15,302 nucleotides of DNA from Dysgonamonadaceae bacterium (GCA_031258895.1 JAIRMF010000138.1:1-15302); one strand, 5' to 3'. Positions 1-7,321 are shown, counted from the stretch's first letter. Numbers and translations are program-made. Notes: a model not told the origin generated them from the sequence alone.

Positions 1-113
1 GTGCGCGACTCGGGGAGATGTGTGCGCGACTCGGGGACATGCGTGCGCGACTCGGGGACACGCGTGCGCGACTCGGGGACACGCGTGCGTGGCTCGGGGA
101 CATGCGTGCGCAA
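1..113. repeat. 21-bp tandem repeat array, five full units plus a partial one
   Basis: Five head-to-tail 21-base units start at 1, 22, 43, 64 and 85, and a partial sixth starts at 106. Each has the core GCGACTCGGGGACA with a few substitutions: unit 1 has AGATGT at its end and unit 5 has GTGGCTC. The array is cut by the window edge, so its true length is unknown. Because 21 is a multiple of 3 and the unit contains no stop, all six frames stay open through it. Frame 1 reads as a heptapeptide repeat (VRDSGTC/R) and continues to a TAA at 172-174. It cannot be decided here whether this is the tail of a repetitive coding region or non-coding. Confidence 0.9.
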
Positions 114-415
114 CCTTACAATATATATATGGAAACGTCGCACCGGCCTCGCGGTATCGACGGTATATGCGTAAATAAGCCCCTCTGACCGACCCGTCAC
201 GAAAAGCCTCAAAAGTGTCGTCCGAAGGCTTATTGCACGACAGGCACTCGCGCGCGGCTTTACCAGGTAATGTGTGTGTGTGTGTGTGTTAATAAATTAT
301 CCCACACCGCCAAATATTTCGACGTATTCGGCAGGAAATTTATGTCGGTATGTGTAGCTACTGTCGTCATAACGGATGCAAAGATAAACATTGTTTTTTA
401 AACTACCAAATAAAA
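114..415. other. Gene-free stretch with simple-sequence tracts
   Basis: No convincing gene is present. The stretch holds an (AT)5 tract at about 120-129, a CGCGCGCG tract near 250-257 and a (TG)9 run at 271-288. A short inverted repeat (AAGCCT and AGGCTT, roughly 205-233) is too weak to call a terminator. The only tail of an open frame is the continuation of the left array, which stops at 174. Confidence 0.6.
271..289. repeat. (TG)9 dinucleotide microsatellite
   Basis: Nine uninterrupted TG dinucleotides followed by another T. Runs like this are prone to slipped-strand length change. No open reading frame or recognisable promoter spans it, so there is no direct sign of phase variation here. 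Confidence 0.85.
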
Positions 416-451
416 TATCCCTGTCAGGATAAAATCATCTCGACAGGGATA
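416..451 (-). terminator. Rho-independent terminator of the metal-uptake operon
   Basis: This is a perfect 10-bp inverted repeat: TATCCCTGTC at 416-425 and GACAGGGATA at 442-451, with a 16-base loop. Read on the minus strand, the stem is followed by a T-rich stretch (ATTTTATTTGG). It lies about 47 bases past the stop of the lipoprotein gene, as expected for the end of the leftward operon. Confidence 0.7.
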
Positions 452-498
452 AATTTCAAGAGAAAACGACGTTCAAATAATCAGTCGGCAAAAGAAAA

Positions 499-990
499 TC
501 AATCCTCATCATCATGCCCGTCATCATCGTCGCCCTCGTGGCTCAAAACTACATTCAAGGCGAGATAAGACTGATTGCCGGCCTTATCGGTGCAGTAAAC
601 CATGAGATGATAAGCGCCCGGCGTAGCATCCTCCGGCACCTTAATTTCATGATGATGCACAGACACATTCTTTGGCTCCGGATTGTCGTCATCATACAAA
701 AGCCATGACTTGTCAAACTCAAAATCAACCGCCCCCGACCGCAAAATAGCATGCTGATGGCCGTCAAAATTGGGATGTACACTGATCTTGTACGAGGCAA
801 GAGCCTCATTGTCCGAAAATTCGGCCTCAAAATGTACCCCATGCTCGCTACCAATCTTGATAACATCACCCTCAACAGGCTCTATGAGGTTGATAACCGG
901 TTTCTGCGTGTCGCTCTCATCCTTGCAGCCGGTTATTGTCAAAGCAAGGCACGACAACATGCAAAAGCATGTAAAAATAATTGTTCTCAT
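499..990 (-). CDS. DUF4625-type His/Asp-rich surface lipoprotein of a metal-uptake operon
   Basis: A 163-residue secreted lipoprotein. The N-terminus is a signal peptide ending in a lipobox-like ITGC with the acylated cysteine at residue 22. The next residues, KDESD, resemble the acidic lipoprotein export signal that sends Bacteroidota lipoproteins to the cell surface. The body resembles the DUF4625 family, with an Ig-like beta fold suspected (KPVINLIEPVEGD near residue 30). It carries eleven histidines, including GHQHA and VHHHE, and ends in an acidic tail DDDDGHDDED, both suggestive of divalent-metal binding. Its ATG overlaps the receptor's stop (ATGA, 4 bases), implying translational coupling. 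By analogy with surface lipoproteins that partner TonB receptors, it probably captures metal for the receptor; that role is inferred. The family call is moderately sure and the function is not proven. Confidence 0.75.
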   Translation of the reverse strand: MRTIIFTCFCMLSCLALTITGCKDESDTQKPVINLIEPVEGDVIKIGSEHGVHFEAEFSDNEALASYKISVHPNFDGHQHAILRSGAVDFEFDKSWLLYDDDNPEPKNVSVHHHEIKVPEDATPGAYHLMVYCTDKAGNQSYLALNVVLSHEGDDDDGHDDED

Positions 991-3131
991 TTCATTTTTC
1001 TTTTTAAAGGTATATTAATTAATAATTGAACGTTTCTACCGGGTTCCGGAATTTGAGCCTTTCGATAAAAACTCAAATGATTGTAATAGGCATTATCAGT
1101 CAAATTGTAAACAGAGAGAGATACTCGGGCAAGAGCAGTTATCAGGGTCGCACTGAGGTGAATCAGATTCGTCCCCTTAGTCGGATCCTCGTTCTTGGAG
1201 ACACGATTCTGGGTCGCAATGCTCTGTAACTCCGCACTCAACCGGATATTCCCGTGCCGCAAAATCAAACTGTTGCGAATAGAGGCCGGAGGCGAAAAAC
1301 TCATCGGAGTGTTCTCGTCCAAATTGTGGGTGTAAACATACTCACCGGCGAAATGATAAGTCATCTTCTTCGTGAAATCAATATTCAGTTCAGCTTCCGC
1401 ACCCGTAAAGACGGCTCTTGCACCGGTATAAAGGTAAATTTGCCCTGCATGAGGTAAAAGCGACCACAAGCCCGTCGGTTTGAGGTATATATAGTTCTCA
1501 AACAAATTGAAAAACGGGCTTAATGACAAACCTATCCCATCATTCTGAAATGTGTACGCAACATCAGCCTGCCAGCCTTTCTCCGAATCAAGGACGGGAG
1601 TACCCTGTTCGTGACGAAAAGCGCTGTGATGCACCCCGTTGGAAGACAACTCGTTCGCCCCCGGCATCCTGAAACTCCGTCCCAAATTAACCTTCAACAA
1701 ACCGTAATCGTTTGCCTGCCAGATCAGTCCGAATGACGCCGCAAGGTCGGAAAACGCCCTCTCGACCGGATAACCGCGCCACCTGTATTCATCCGTCACA
1801 GAATCAGGATAGCCGCGTCTGTAAAGGTAATCGGACAGGTAGATATCACTGTATCCGGATAATTTTATTTTGCCGTAATTCACACGCAGCCCACCGTCAA
1901 ATGTCAATTTGTCCGTCATCTTGAAGCTTGCAAGATAAAATACACCCGCCGAAAAACGCTTAAACTCTGGAAGAAGGAAAGAATAACCCGCAATATTGTT
2001 GTCCTGACCCTGAACGTCCCATCCGAAAGAGTGTTTGAGGCGGTCGCAAGGTAGCCATTCCGACTTCATCGCCATATCAAGCGTGACAAGCGAAAAATAG
2101 AGCTCCAGATCCGGATTCTCGGTCGGCGCAGCCTGATTCCCGTAGTGAGTGTGAAAGATGCTGAGTTCTTTTCGGCGGTTGTTTTGATATCCTAAATTCC
2201 AAGTAATGGCGAAATTATCGTTTTTGAGTTGTCTCTGTGCGGTAATCTTCAGATGGTTGACGGTGCTGTACGGAAGGTCTATGTTTCTGTTGTCGCCGTC
2301 GTCCCTCAGACGCGTTGCATCCGGCACCCCGTGCGCTCCGGTGAAAAATCCGGATTTTTGGAACGTGTTGCTTATCGTGATGTTGCCCGAATGACGTCCC
2401 TTCTCGTATTCCATCAGAATAGAGGCGTCTCGTTCGAGGCCGGCCGTATTCTTCAGCTTCCTGTTATCGACGGTCATACGTTGAGTGAGGTATACGACGG
2501 TGTCGGCAGGTATCTTGTAATCGCCATAATCCTGACTTGTAAATCGGAATTTGACGTTGTAAACGCCACGTTTAAGCCCCATCATAACAGATTCCGCAAA
2601 AGTTTCGTTGACCGATTTGCCGAGTATTGAGACTTCACCGTAGAAAAGGTTTTCGAGAGGGGTTTTCGGCGTTTGGATTTCTATCACACCACCCATTGCG
2701 TCGCTTCCGAAGAGCAACGAAGAAGGCCCTTTCCGAATCACAACACGATCCACCGCGAAAGCGTCTATTTCGAGGCCATGATCCGATCCCCATTGTTGAC
2801 CTTCATGTTTTATACCGTTTTCGACGACAGCTATACGGTTGAAACCCATTCCCCTGATCATAGGTTTTGAAAAACCGGATCCGATGTCCATAGAACGTAC
2901 CCCACCTACATACTCCAGAGTCTGCATAATGTTGCCCCTGAAATGCTCGGTCAGGAACTTTTTGTCGGCAACCGCTACCGGCAGTGTGATTTCACGATCT
3001 ATATCCCTGCCGTACGACCCCATGACAGTCACTTCTTTAAGAATTGTGACGGAGGATGTGTCCTGTTTTTCGGCGAACAGAGACTGGAGATGTGCAAACA
3101 CCATTATAACCGTTATATATCTGAAATACAT
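987..3131 (-). CDS. TonB-dependent outer-membrane receptor, ZnuD-like (zinc or other metal uptake)
   Basis: A 714-residue outer-membrane transporter. The signal peptide is about residues 1-20. A plug domain follows (about 28-155), with the typical LEYVGGV, IRGMGFNRIAVVENG and GPSSLLFGSDAMGGVIEI stretches. A long beta-barrel runs to the C-terminus. There is no N-terminal carboxypeptidase-like domain, so it is not a SusC-type receptor. Two segments point to the ZnuD zinc-receptor group: GIKHEGQQWGSDHG at 106-119, and the C-terminal NHLSFYRKAQIPEPGRN near 684-700. The latter recalls the N/Y-H-x-SFLKD...P-PGRN end that I remember from ZnuD proteins. It lies 47 bases after the Fur-family gene and overlaps the lipoprotein gene by 4 bases, so the three form one operon. 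A heme, copper or iron substrate is possible. Receptor identity is near certain; zinc is an inference from motifs and context. Confidence 0.9.
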   Translation of the reverse strand: MYFRYITVIMVFAHLQSLFAEKQDTSSVTILKEVTVMGSYGRDIDREITLPVAVADKKFLTEHFRGNIMQTLEYVGGVRSMDIGSGFSKPMIRGMGFNRIAVVENGIKHEGQQWGSDHGLEIDAFAVDRVVIRKGPSSLLFGSDAMGGVIEIQTPKTPLENLFYGEVSILGKSVNETFAESVMMGLKRGVYNVKFRFTSQDYGDYKIPADTVVYLTQRMTVDNRKLKNTAGLERDASILMEYEKGRHSGNITISNTFQKSGFFTGAHGVPDATRLRDDGDNRNIDLPYSTVNHLKITAQRQLKNDNFAITWNLGYQNNRRKELSIFHTHYGNQAAPTENPDLELYFSLVTLDMAMKSEWLPCDRLKHSFGWDVQGQDNNIAGYSFLLPEFKRFSAGVFYLASFKMTDKLTFDGGLRVNYGKIKLSGYSDIYLSDYLYRRGYPDSVTDEYRWRGYPVERAFSDLAASFGLIWQANDYGLLKVNLGRSFRMPGANELSSNGVHHSAFRHEQGTPVLDSEKGWQADVAYTFQNDGIGLSLSPFFNLFENYIYLKPTGLWSLLPHAGQIYLYTGARAVFTGAEAELNIDFTKKMTYHFAGEYVYTHNLDENTPMSFSPPASIRNSLILRHGNIRLSAELQSIATQNRVSKNEDPTKGTNLIHLSATLITALARVSLSVYNLTDNAYYNHLSFYRKAQIPEPGRNVQLLINIPLKRKMK

Positions 3132-3166
3132 ATTATAGGGTTTAAGCTAACGGTCTTTTTACAGGG

Positions 3167-3181
3167 ATATAATAATTTTCA
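3167..3181 (-). promoter_or_regulatory. Possible Fur-box-like 7-1-7 element between regulator and receptor genes
   Basis: On the minus strand the 15 bases TGAAAATTATTATAT match the classical Fur box (TGATAAT-N-ATTATCA) at 11 of 14 defined positions. The element straddles the stop codon of the regulator gene, ahead of the receptor. The area is AT-rich, so a chance match is quite possible, and no -7/-33 promoter was seen next to it. Confidence 0.25.
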
Positions 3182-3568
3182 AGTACTTAAACATCCAGGA
3201 CAATAGCCCGACAAAACAAAAGAAGCGCCCAAAACCCGATAACCGGCAGGTAACTCCGGAAACGAAACCTCATCACCAAGACAGGACACAGTATCACAAC
3301 CAATACACCTGAAATGAATATGATTGTCGTCATGAAAACCCTCTGTACAACCTTGACAAAGAGTATAATACGTCTTCCCGTTATCACCCGTTATCCGGTG
3401 AACCTTCCCCTCCTCGCAAAAACCCTGAAGAATCCTGTAAACAGTCACCCTGCCAAGACGCCCGGAAAGCCGCGAAACAATATCATCATTGCCCAAAGCC
3501 GAAGCCGAATCAGACAAAACCGAAAAAACAAGTGCCTTCGCCTTCGTGTTCCTCTTACGTTGAATCAT
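3179..3568 (-). CDS. Fur/Zur-family metal-dependent transcriptional regulator
   Basis: Taken from the ATG at 3568, the protein has 129 residues. The frame is open further upstream to an ATG at 3625, but a good promoter lies at 3593-3622, inside that extension, so 3568 is preferred. The N-terminal half is the Fur winged helix, with RVTVYRILQGFCEEGKVHRI at 40-59 as the recognition region. The C-terminal half has metal ligands: H79, then H83-x-H85-x-x-C88-x-x-C91 (HIHFRCIGC), a C123-P-G-C126 pair at the end, and an extra CQGC at 71-74. The CxxC pairs are the usual structural zinc site, and HxHFxCxxC suits Zur or Fur. First gene of the operon with the TonB receptor and the His-rich lipoprotein, which it presumably represses when metal is plentiful. 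Zur is favoured over Fur only by the company it keeps. Confidence 0.9.
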   Translation of the reverse strand: MIQRKRNTKAKALVFSVLSDSASALGNDDIVSRLSGRLGRVTVYRILQGFCEEGKVHRITGDNGKTYYTLCQGCTEGFHDDNHIHFRCIGCDTVSCLGDEVSFPELPAGYRVLGASFVLSGYCPGCLST

Positions 3569-3592
3569 AATATTAATTGTATGTTGAAAACG

Positions 3593-3622
3593 CAAAGGTA
3601 CAACTTTTTTCCGTAAATGCAA
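3593..3622 (-). promoter_or_regulatory. Bacteroidota-type promoter of the Fur-family gene operon
   Basis: On the minus strand: TTG at 3622-3620, a 19-base spacer, then TACCTTTG at 3600-3593. This fits the Bacteroidota consensus (-33 TTG, -7 TAnnTTTG) exactly. Transcription should start around 3586, about 20 bases before the ATG at 3568. Confidence 0.8.
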
Positions 3623-3632
3623 CATTGTTACA
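3618..3632. promoter_or_regulatory. Candidate 7-1-7 operator over the -33 box of the Fur-family gene
   Basis: TGCAACA-T-TGTTACA is a 15-base palindrome with six of seven arm positions matched. The 7-1-7 geometry is that of Fur, Zur and PerR operators. It covers the -33 TTG (3620-3622) of the regulator's own promoter, the place where a repressor would block RNA polymerase. Autoregulation is inferred; the bases do not match the E. coli Fur consensus. Confidence 0.45.
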
Positions 3633-3698
3633 ATAAATTTTTAAAAATGTCCGAATTATCGCCCGTTACAGAGACTCCCAAGTGAATAAAAAAATGCG

Positions 3699-3706
3699 TA
3701 ACTTTG
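3699..3706 (+). promoter_or_regulatory. -7 box of the recX promoter
   Basis: TAACTTTG matches the Bacteroidota -7 element TAnnTTTG and sits 31 bases before the recX ATG. No clear -33 TTG is found at the usual 19-20 base distance. Confidence 0.6.
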
Positions 3707-3737
3707 CATATCCGTACTAAAAATAACCAAATATCAA

Positions 3738-4220
3738 ATGACAAACGCTAAATATTCCTCGTTAAAAGTTACATTCAGACACCTCGCAATGCTTTGTAGC
3801 CGTTCAGAATACTGTGTCTACGACATAAAACGAAAACTGTGCAATTTCGGCGTCGAAGAATGTGACCGCGAAACAATAATACAAAAATTAATAGACGAAA
3901 AATTTGTGGACGAATTACGGTACTGTACCGCATTCGTCACCGATAAAATACGAAACAACAAATGGGGAATAAGGAAAATCGTAAATGAACTTCAGAAAAA
4001 ACATATCCCGTCAACCATTATCAATGAGGTTATTATAAAATTCTCAAAAGATGAAATACAGGACGTCCTGACACAACTACTGATCAAAAAACAAAAATTA
4101 ATCACCGGAAAAAACCCGTCAGAAATCAACAACAAACTTATGCGTTTCGCTTACAGCCGCGGATTCTCATCGGGAGAAATCGAAAAAGCGATCGAAACAA
4201 TAAATAATCCCTCAAAATGA
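3738..4220 (+). CDS. recX: Regulatory protein RecX
   Basis: A 160-residue protein of the RecX family, which binds RecA filaments in the cytoplasm and limits RecA recombinase and coprotease activity. It shows the typical three-helix repeats: a first repeat with SEYCVYDIKRKL (about residues 23-34), then the hallmark KLIDEKFVDELRYCTAFV and DKIRNNKWGIRKIVNELQKK (about 50-87), and a third repeat ending FAYSRGFSSGEIEKAIE. The length is normal for the family. The ATG at 3738 follows a -7 box at a normal distance. It ends 9 bases before the debranching-enzyme gene and may share its transcript. The gene is strikingly rich in A on the coding strand, like the next gene. Confidence 0.9.
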   Translation: MTNAKYSSLKVTFRHLAMLCSRSEYCVYDIKRKLCNFGVEECDRETIIQKLIDEKFVDELRYCTAFVTDKIRNNKWGIRKIVNELQKKHIPSTIINEVIIKFSKDEIQDVLTQLLIKKQKLITGKNPSEINNKLMRFAYSRGFSSGEIEKAIETINNPSK

Positions 4221-4229
4221 GGCCAAAAA

Positions 4230-6185
4230 ATGCAGGAAATGAAATATTTACGGTTCGATAAAACTCAATTGAATAATCTTGAAGAATCACTCGGAATGGA
4301 AATCCTCCTTACCAACCCAAAAGGCGCTTACCATTCCACAACACTGATAGACTGCAATACAAGAAAATATCATGGCTTGCTGGTCATGCCGATACCGGCG
4401 CTCGATGACGATAACCATGTAATAATCTCCTCGTTAGACGAAACAGTGATCCAGCACGGCGCGGAATTCAACCTCGCAGTGCACAGATATGACAACCATA
4501 ACTTCAGCCCGAACGGACATAAATACATCCGCGAATATAACGTCGAGGCCGTCCCACGTACACTCTACAGAGTCGGCGGAGTGATCCTCGCAAAAGAAAA
4601 AATATTTGCAAGATCGGAAAACCGTATCATCATAAAATATACACTCCTCGATGCACATTCGCCAACCATACTGAGATTCAAACCCGTAATGGTCTTCAGA
4701 AACGTTAACAACCTTACACAAGAAAATGAAAACGCAAACAAAAACTATTCGGAAATCGAAAACGGCATTAAAACACGAATGTATGGCGGATACCCCGAAC
4801 TGTTTATGCAATTCTCCGAGCCTGTGCGATTTATGTTCCATCCGGTATGGTATAAAAATACAGAATACCACAAAGAAGCCGAACGAGGATACCCATACCG
4901 CGAAGACTTATACGTACCGGGGTATTTCGAATTGAATATAGAAAAAGGAAAACCGGTGTATTTTTCGGGTGCGGACGCAGAAATAGCGCCAAGCACAATA
5001 GCAGAAACATACAATAAAGAAGCAGAAATCGTAATACCGCGAACAGACTTTTTCAACTGCCTTAAAAACGCTGCCGAACAATTTTATTACAGCCCAAAAG
5101 GAATTGAATACTACATCATCGCAGGATACCCCTGGTTCAAAGTGTATGCCCGCGACCTTTTTATCGCACTGCCCGGCCTGACGCTTGCAACAGATTCCGT
5201 ATCACTGTTTGAAAACATCGCCGAAACAGCTATCAAAGCACTCCGAAAATTTATGAAAACAGGAGAACCCGATAAAATAATCAAAAATATCGAACAGCCC
5301 GACACAATTCTCTGGGCGGTCTGGGCGCTACAACAGTACGACGAAGCATCGAGCAACGGTAAGTGCGAAAAAAAATACGGTAACTTCGTCCAAACAGCTA
5401 TCGACTACGTAATGGAAAATCGCCACCCAAACCTCAAAATGGACGACAGCGGGTTGCTCTATTCATACGGACAAAACCAGGCAATAACATGGATGAACTC
5501 CACAAGAGACCAACGGCCGGCAGTGCCAAGAACAGGATATATCGTAGAATTCAACGCGTTATGGTATAACGCACTGAAATTCGCCGCAAAATTAAGCAAT
5601 CCCAAAACAACAAAAAAACGAATAGAAACCTTAGAAACATTGACGGAAAAAACAGCCGTAAGTTTCAAAGAAAAATTCATAAACGAGCACGGATACCTGT
5701 TCGACTACATAGATGGACAACACCCAAACTGGCACGTACGTCCCAACATGCTGTTTGCGGTAGCGCTCAAATATTCACCACTCGACCTCAATCAGCAACG
5801 AAACGTACTAAACATCGTAACCCGTGAGCTTTTAACCCCTAAAGGAATACGATCGTTAAGCCCCAAAAGTGAAGGCTATCAGCCATACTGCACGGGTCCG
5901 CAACAACAACGTGACATCTCGTCACACCACGGAGCCGCATATCCCTGGCTGCTCGGATTCTACCTCGAAGGCTACATTAAACTCTACGGTAAGCGCGGAA
6001 TACCGTTTGTAGAACGAATGTTGATCGGTCTGGAAGACGAGATGCACCTTCATTGCATTGGAACACTGTCGGAACTCTTCGACGGAAACCCTCCATTTCG
6101 AAGTAGAGGTGCAACATCGTCCGCAATAAACGTAGCGTCTATCCTTAGAATACTTAAAATGCTGCCCGAAAAACAGGACGAATAA
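4230..6185 (+). CDS. Glycogen debranching enzyme (amylo-alpha-1,6-glucosidase, GH133 type)
   Basis: A 651-residue cytoplasmic enzyme of the archaeal/bacterial-type debranching family, which hydrolyses alpha-1,6 branches of glycogen or related glucans. The N-terminal GDE_N-type domain (about residues 14-240) opens with GMEILLTNPKGAYHSTTL and NTRKYHGLL. The C-terminal (alpha/alpha)6 GDE_C domain (about 270-645) has GYPWFKVYARDLFIALPGL near 298-316, TWMNST near 420, VEFNALWYNAL near 437 and ELFDGNPPFRSRGA near 615. Many homologues read TWMD where this one has TWMN. The start at 4230 is 9 bases after recX; an ATG at 4239 is an alternative. In Bacteroides the gene usually sits with a glycogen-synthase-like glycosyltransferase and a GH57 amylase. 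Neither is in this window. Confidence 0.9.
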   Translation: MQEMKYLRFDKTQLNNLEESLGMEILLTNPKGAYHSTTLIDCNTRKYHGLLVMPIPALDDDNHVIISSLDETVIQHGAEFNLAVHRYDNHNFSPNGHKYIREYNVEAVPRTLYRVGGVILAKEKIFARSENRIIIKYTLLDAHSPTILRFKPVMVFRNVNNLTQENENANKNYSEIENGIKTRMYGGYPELFMQFSEPVRFMFHPVWYKNTEYHKEAERGYPYREDLYVPGYFELNIEKGKPVYFSGADAEIAPSTIAETYNKEAEIVIPRTDFFNCLKNAAEQFYYSPKGIEYYIIAGYPWFKVYARDLFIALPGLTLATDSVSLFENIAETAIKALRKFMKTGEPDKIIKNIEQPDTILWAVWALQQYDEASSNGKCEKKYGNFVQTAIDYVMENRHPNLKMDDSGLLYSYGQNQAITWMNSTRDQRPAVPRTGYIVEFNALWYNALKFAAKLSNPKTTKKRIETLETLTEKTAVSFKEKFINEHGYLFDYIDGQHPNWHVRPNMLFAVALKYSPLDLNQQRNVLNIVTRELLTPKGIRSLSPKSEGYQPYCTGPQQQRDISSHHGAAYPWLLGFYLEGYIKLYGKRGIPFVERMLIGLEDEMHLHCIGTLSELFDGNPPFRSRGATSSAINVASILRILKMLPEKQDE

Positions 6186-6224
6186 ATTATTTAATTAACT
6201 TTATGTAAGAAATTTCGTTACGGT

Positions 6225-7310
6225 ATGAACAAATATATTGTGTTCCTTCTCTCTTTTCTGTCTCTGGCGCTGTCTTCATGCCTTAAAGATGCTCCGGAAA
6301 ACGTTGAGGCCGACGTCTTGAATTTTAGCTTTGAAGAAATGCCCGAAATGAATTTTATACCCGAAAAGGGAAACAATAAAATCACATTCGAAATAAAAGA
6401 CGATAAAATAAACACCGGACAACTTACTCCCATCATTAAAATTTCCGAAGGAGCAACCATCAGTCCGCAAAGCGGCGTCCCACAAGATTTCAGGGATACC
6501 GTTACATATATCGTTACATCGGAAAACAAAAGGTGGAAAAATGAATACAAGGTTTTGATAAAAGCAATTAAACCGCTCATATTTACATTCGACGATTGGG
6601 AAACCGCAGGAACAGGAGCAATACGGTATCCGACGCCGAGTGACTATTCGTGGGAAAATGCAAACTATGGAATAGGTATCGCTAAACTTGGAAATGTGGA
6701 GAATTATCCTACCCGTCCGACTTCCGATTCATGGCGTGGCGACAACGCGGTACTTCTCGAAACGCAACGTGGCGGCACATATTTCGGTGTTCTTGTTCCT
6801 GTATTTTCAGCTTCGGTTTTCAGAGGAAAATTCGGGCCTATTAATATGGGCAACTTTGCAAGATCCATAAGGTTCGGCCAGCCTCACGACAGGAAACAGG
6901 GACGACCTGTCCTTTTTTCGGGTTATTTCAAATATAAATCCGGTAGTACGTTTTATGATGAACATGACAACGTTGTGTCCGGCCGTGTGGATGAAGGCTC
7001 CATATATTCCGTGCTGTTTAGAACGGAAAAAGGTGTGGCCGGGACCGACAGAGATGAGTTCCTTGACGGGACAAACATACTGACTTCGGATAAAATTGTT
7101 GCTGTCGCACAGATGGAACACTGCCGAAATACGCCGGAATATACCCGTTTCGAAATACCGTTCCTGTACAGGGACGTGATTGATTACGACCGTTTTGACT
7201 ATAAACTGACTGCTGTGTTTTCTTCAAGCCGTGACGGCGATTTCTACCGTGGGGCGGATGGCAGTACGCTTATAGTCGATGAGGTGGAGATTGTATGTGA
7301 GGATTTTTAG
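6225..7310 (+). CDS. PCMD-domain surface lipoprotein
   Basis: A 361-residue lipoprotein. The signal peptide ends at LSSC with the acylated cysteine at residue 19. Residues of about 30-115 look like an N-terminal Ig-like/DUF5018-type domain (TFEIKDD, TGQLTPIIKISEGATISP, YKVLIKA). From about 116 to the end it resembles the 'putative carbohydrate metabolism' PCMD domain, a beta-sandwich: FTFDDWE, SWRGDNAVLLETQ, VLFSGYFKYKSG, EIPFLYRD and STLIVDEVEI. Members are common in gut and oral Bacteroidota near glycan-utilisation genes or barrel proteins, but their activity is not established. It is followed 11 bases later by an outer-membrane barrel gene, so the two probably form a pair. A weak -7-like TAACTTTA lies at 6196-6203. 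Confidence 0.8.
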   Translation: MNKYIVFLLSFLSLALSSCLKDAPENVEADVLNFSFEEMPEMNFIPEKGNNKITFEIKDDKINTGQLTPIIKISEGATISPQSGVPQDFRDTVTYIVTSENKRWKNEYKVLIKAIKPLIFTFDDWETAGTGAIRYPTPSDYSWENANYGIGIAKLGNVENYPTRPTSDSWRGDNAVLLETQRGGTYFGVLVPVFSASVFRGKFGPINMGNFARSIRFGQPHDRKQGRPVLFSGYFKYKSGSTFYDEHDNVVSGRVDEGSIYSVLFRTEKGVAGTDRDEFLDGTNILTSDKIVAVAQMEHCRNTPEYTRFEIPFLYRDVIDYDRFDYKLTAVFSSSRDGDFYRGADGSTLIVDEVEIVCEDF

Positions 7311-7321
7311 TTTATGTCGTT

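Noticed and set aside
1..113. CRISPR array
   Set aside because: Units are contiguous 21-mers with no spacers, and no cas genes are present.
205..233. Terminator or small RNA from AAGCCT/AGGCTT inverted repeat
   Set aside because: Only six-base arms with a long loop and no T-run on either side.
350..568. Rightward ORF of 72 codons rich in Cys and Ser
   Set aside because: It runs through the terminator hairpin and into the antisense of the lipoprotein tail; no promoter or family resemblance.
2229..2630. Rightward ORF of 133 codons inside the receptor gene
   Set aside because: Antisense shadow of a full-length TonB receptor with continuous family motifs.
3568..3625. Longer N-terminus for the Fur-family protein (19 extra residues)
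   Set aside because: The promoter at 3593-3622 lies inside this extension, and the extra residues do not resemble the family.
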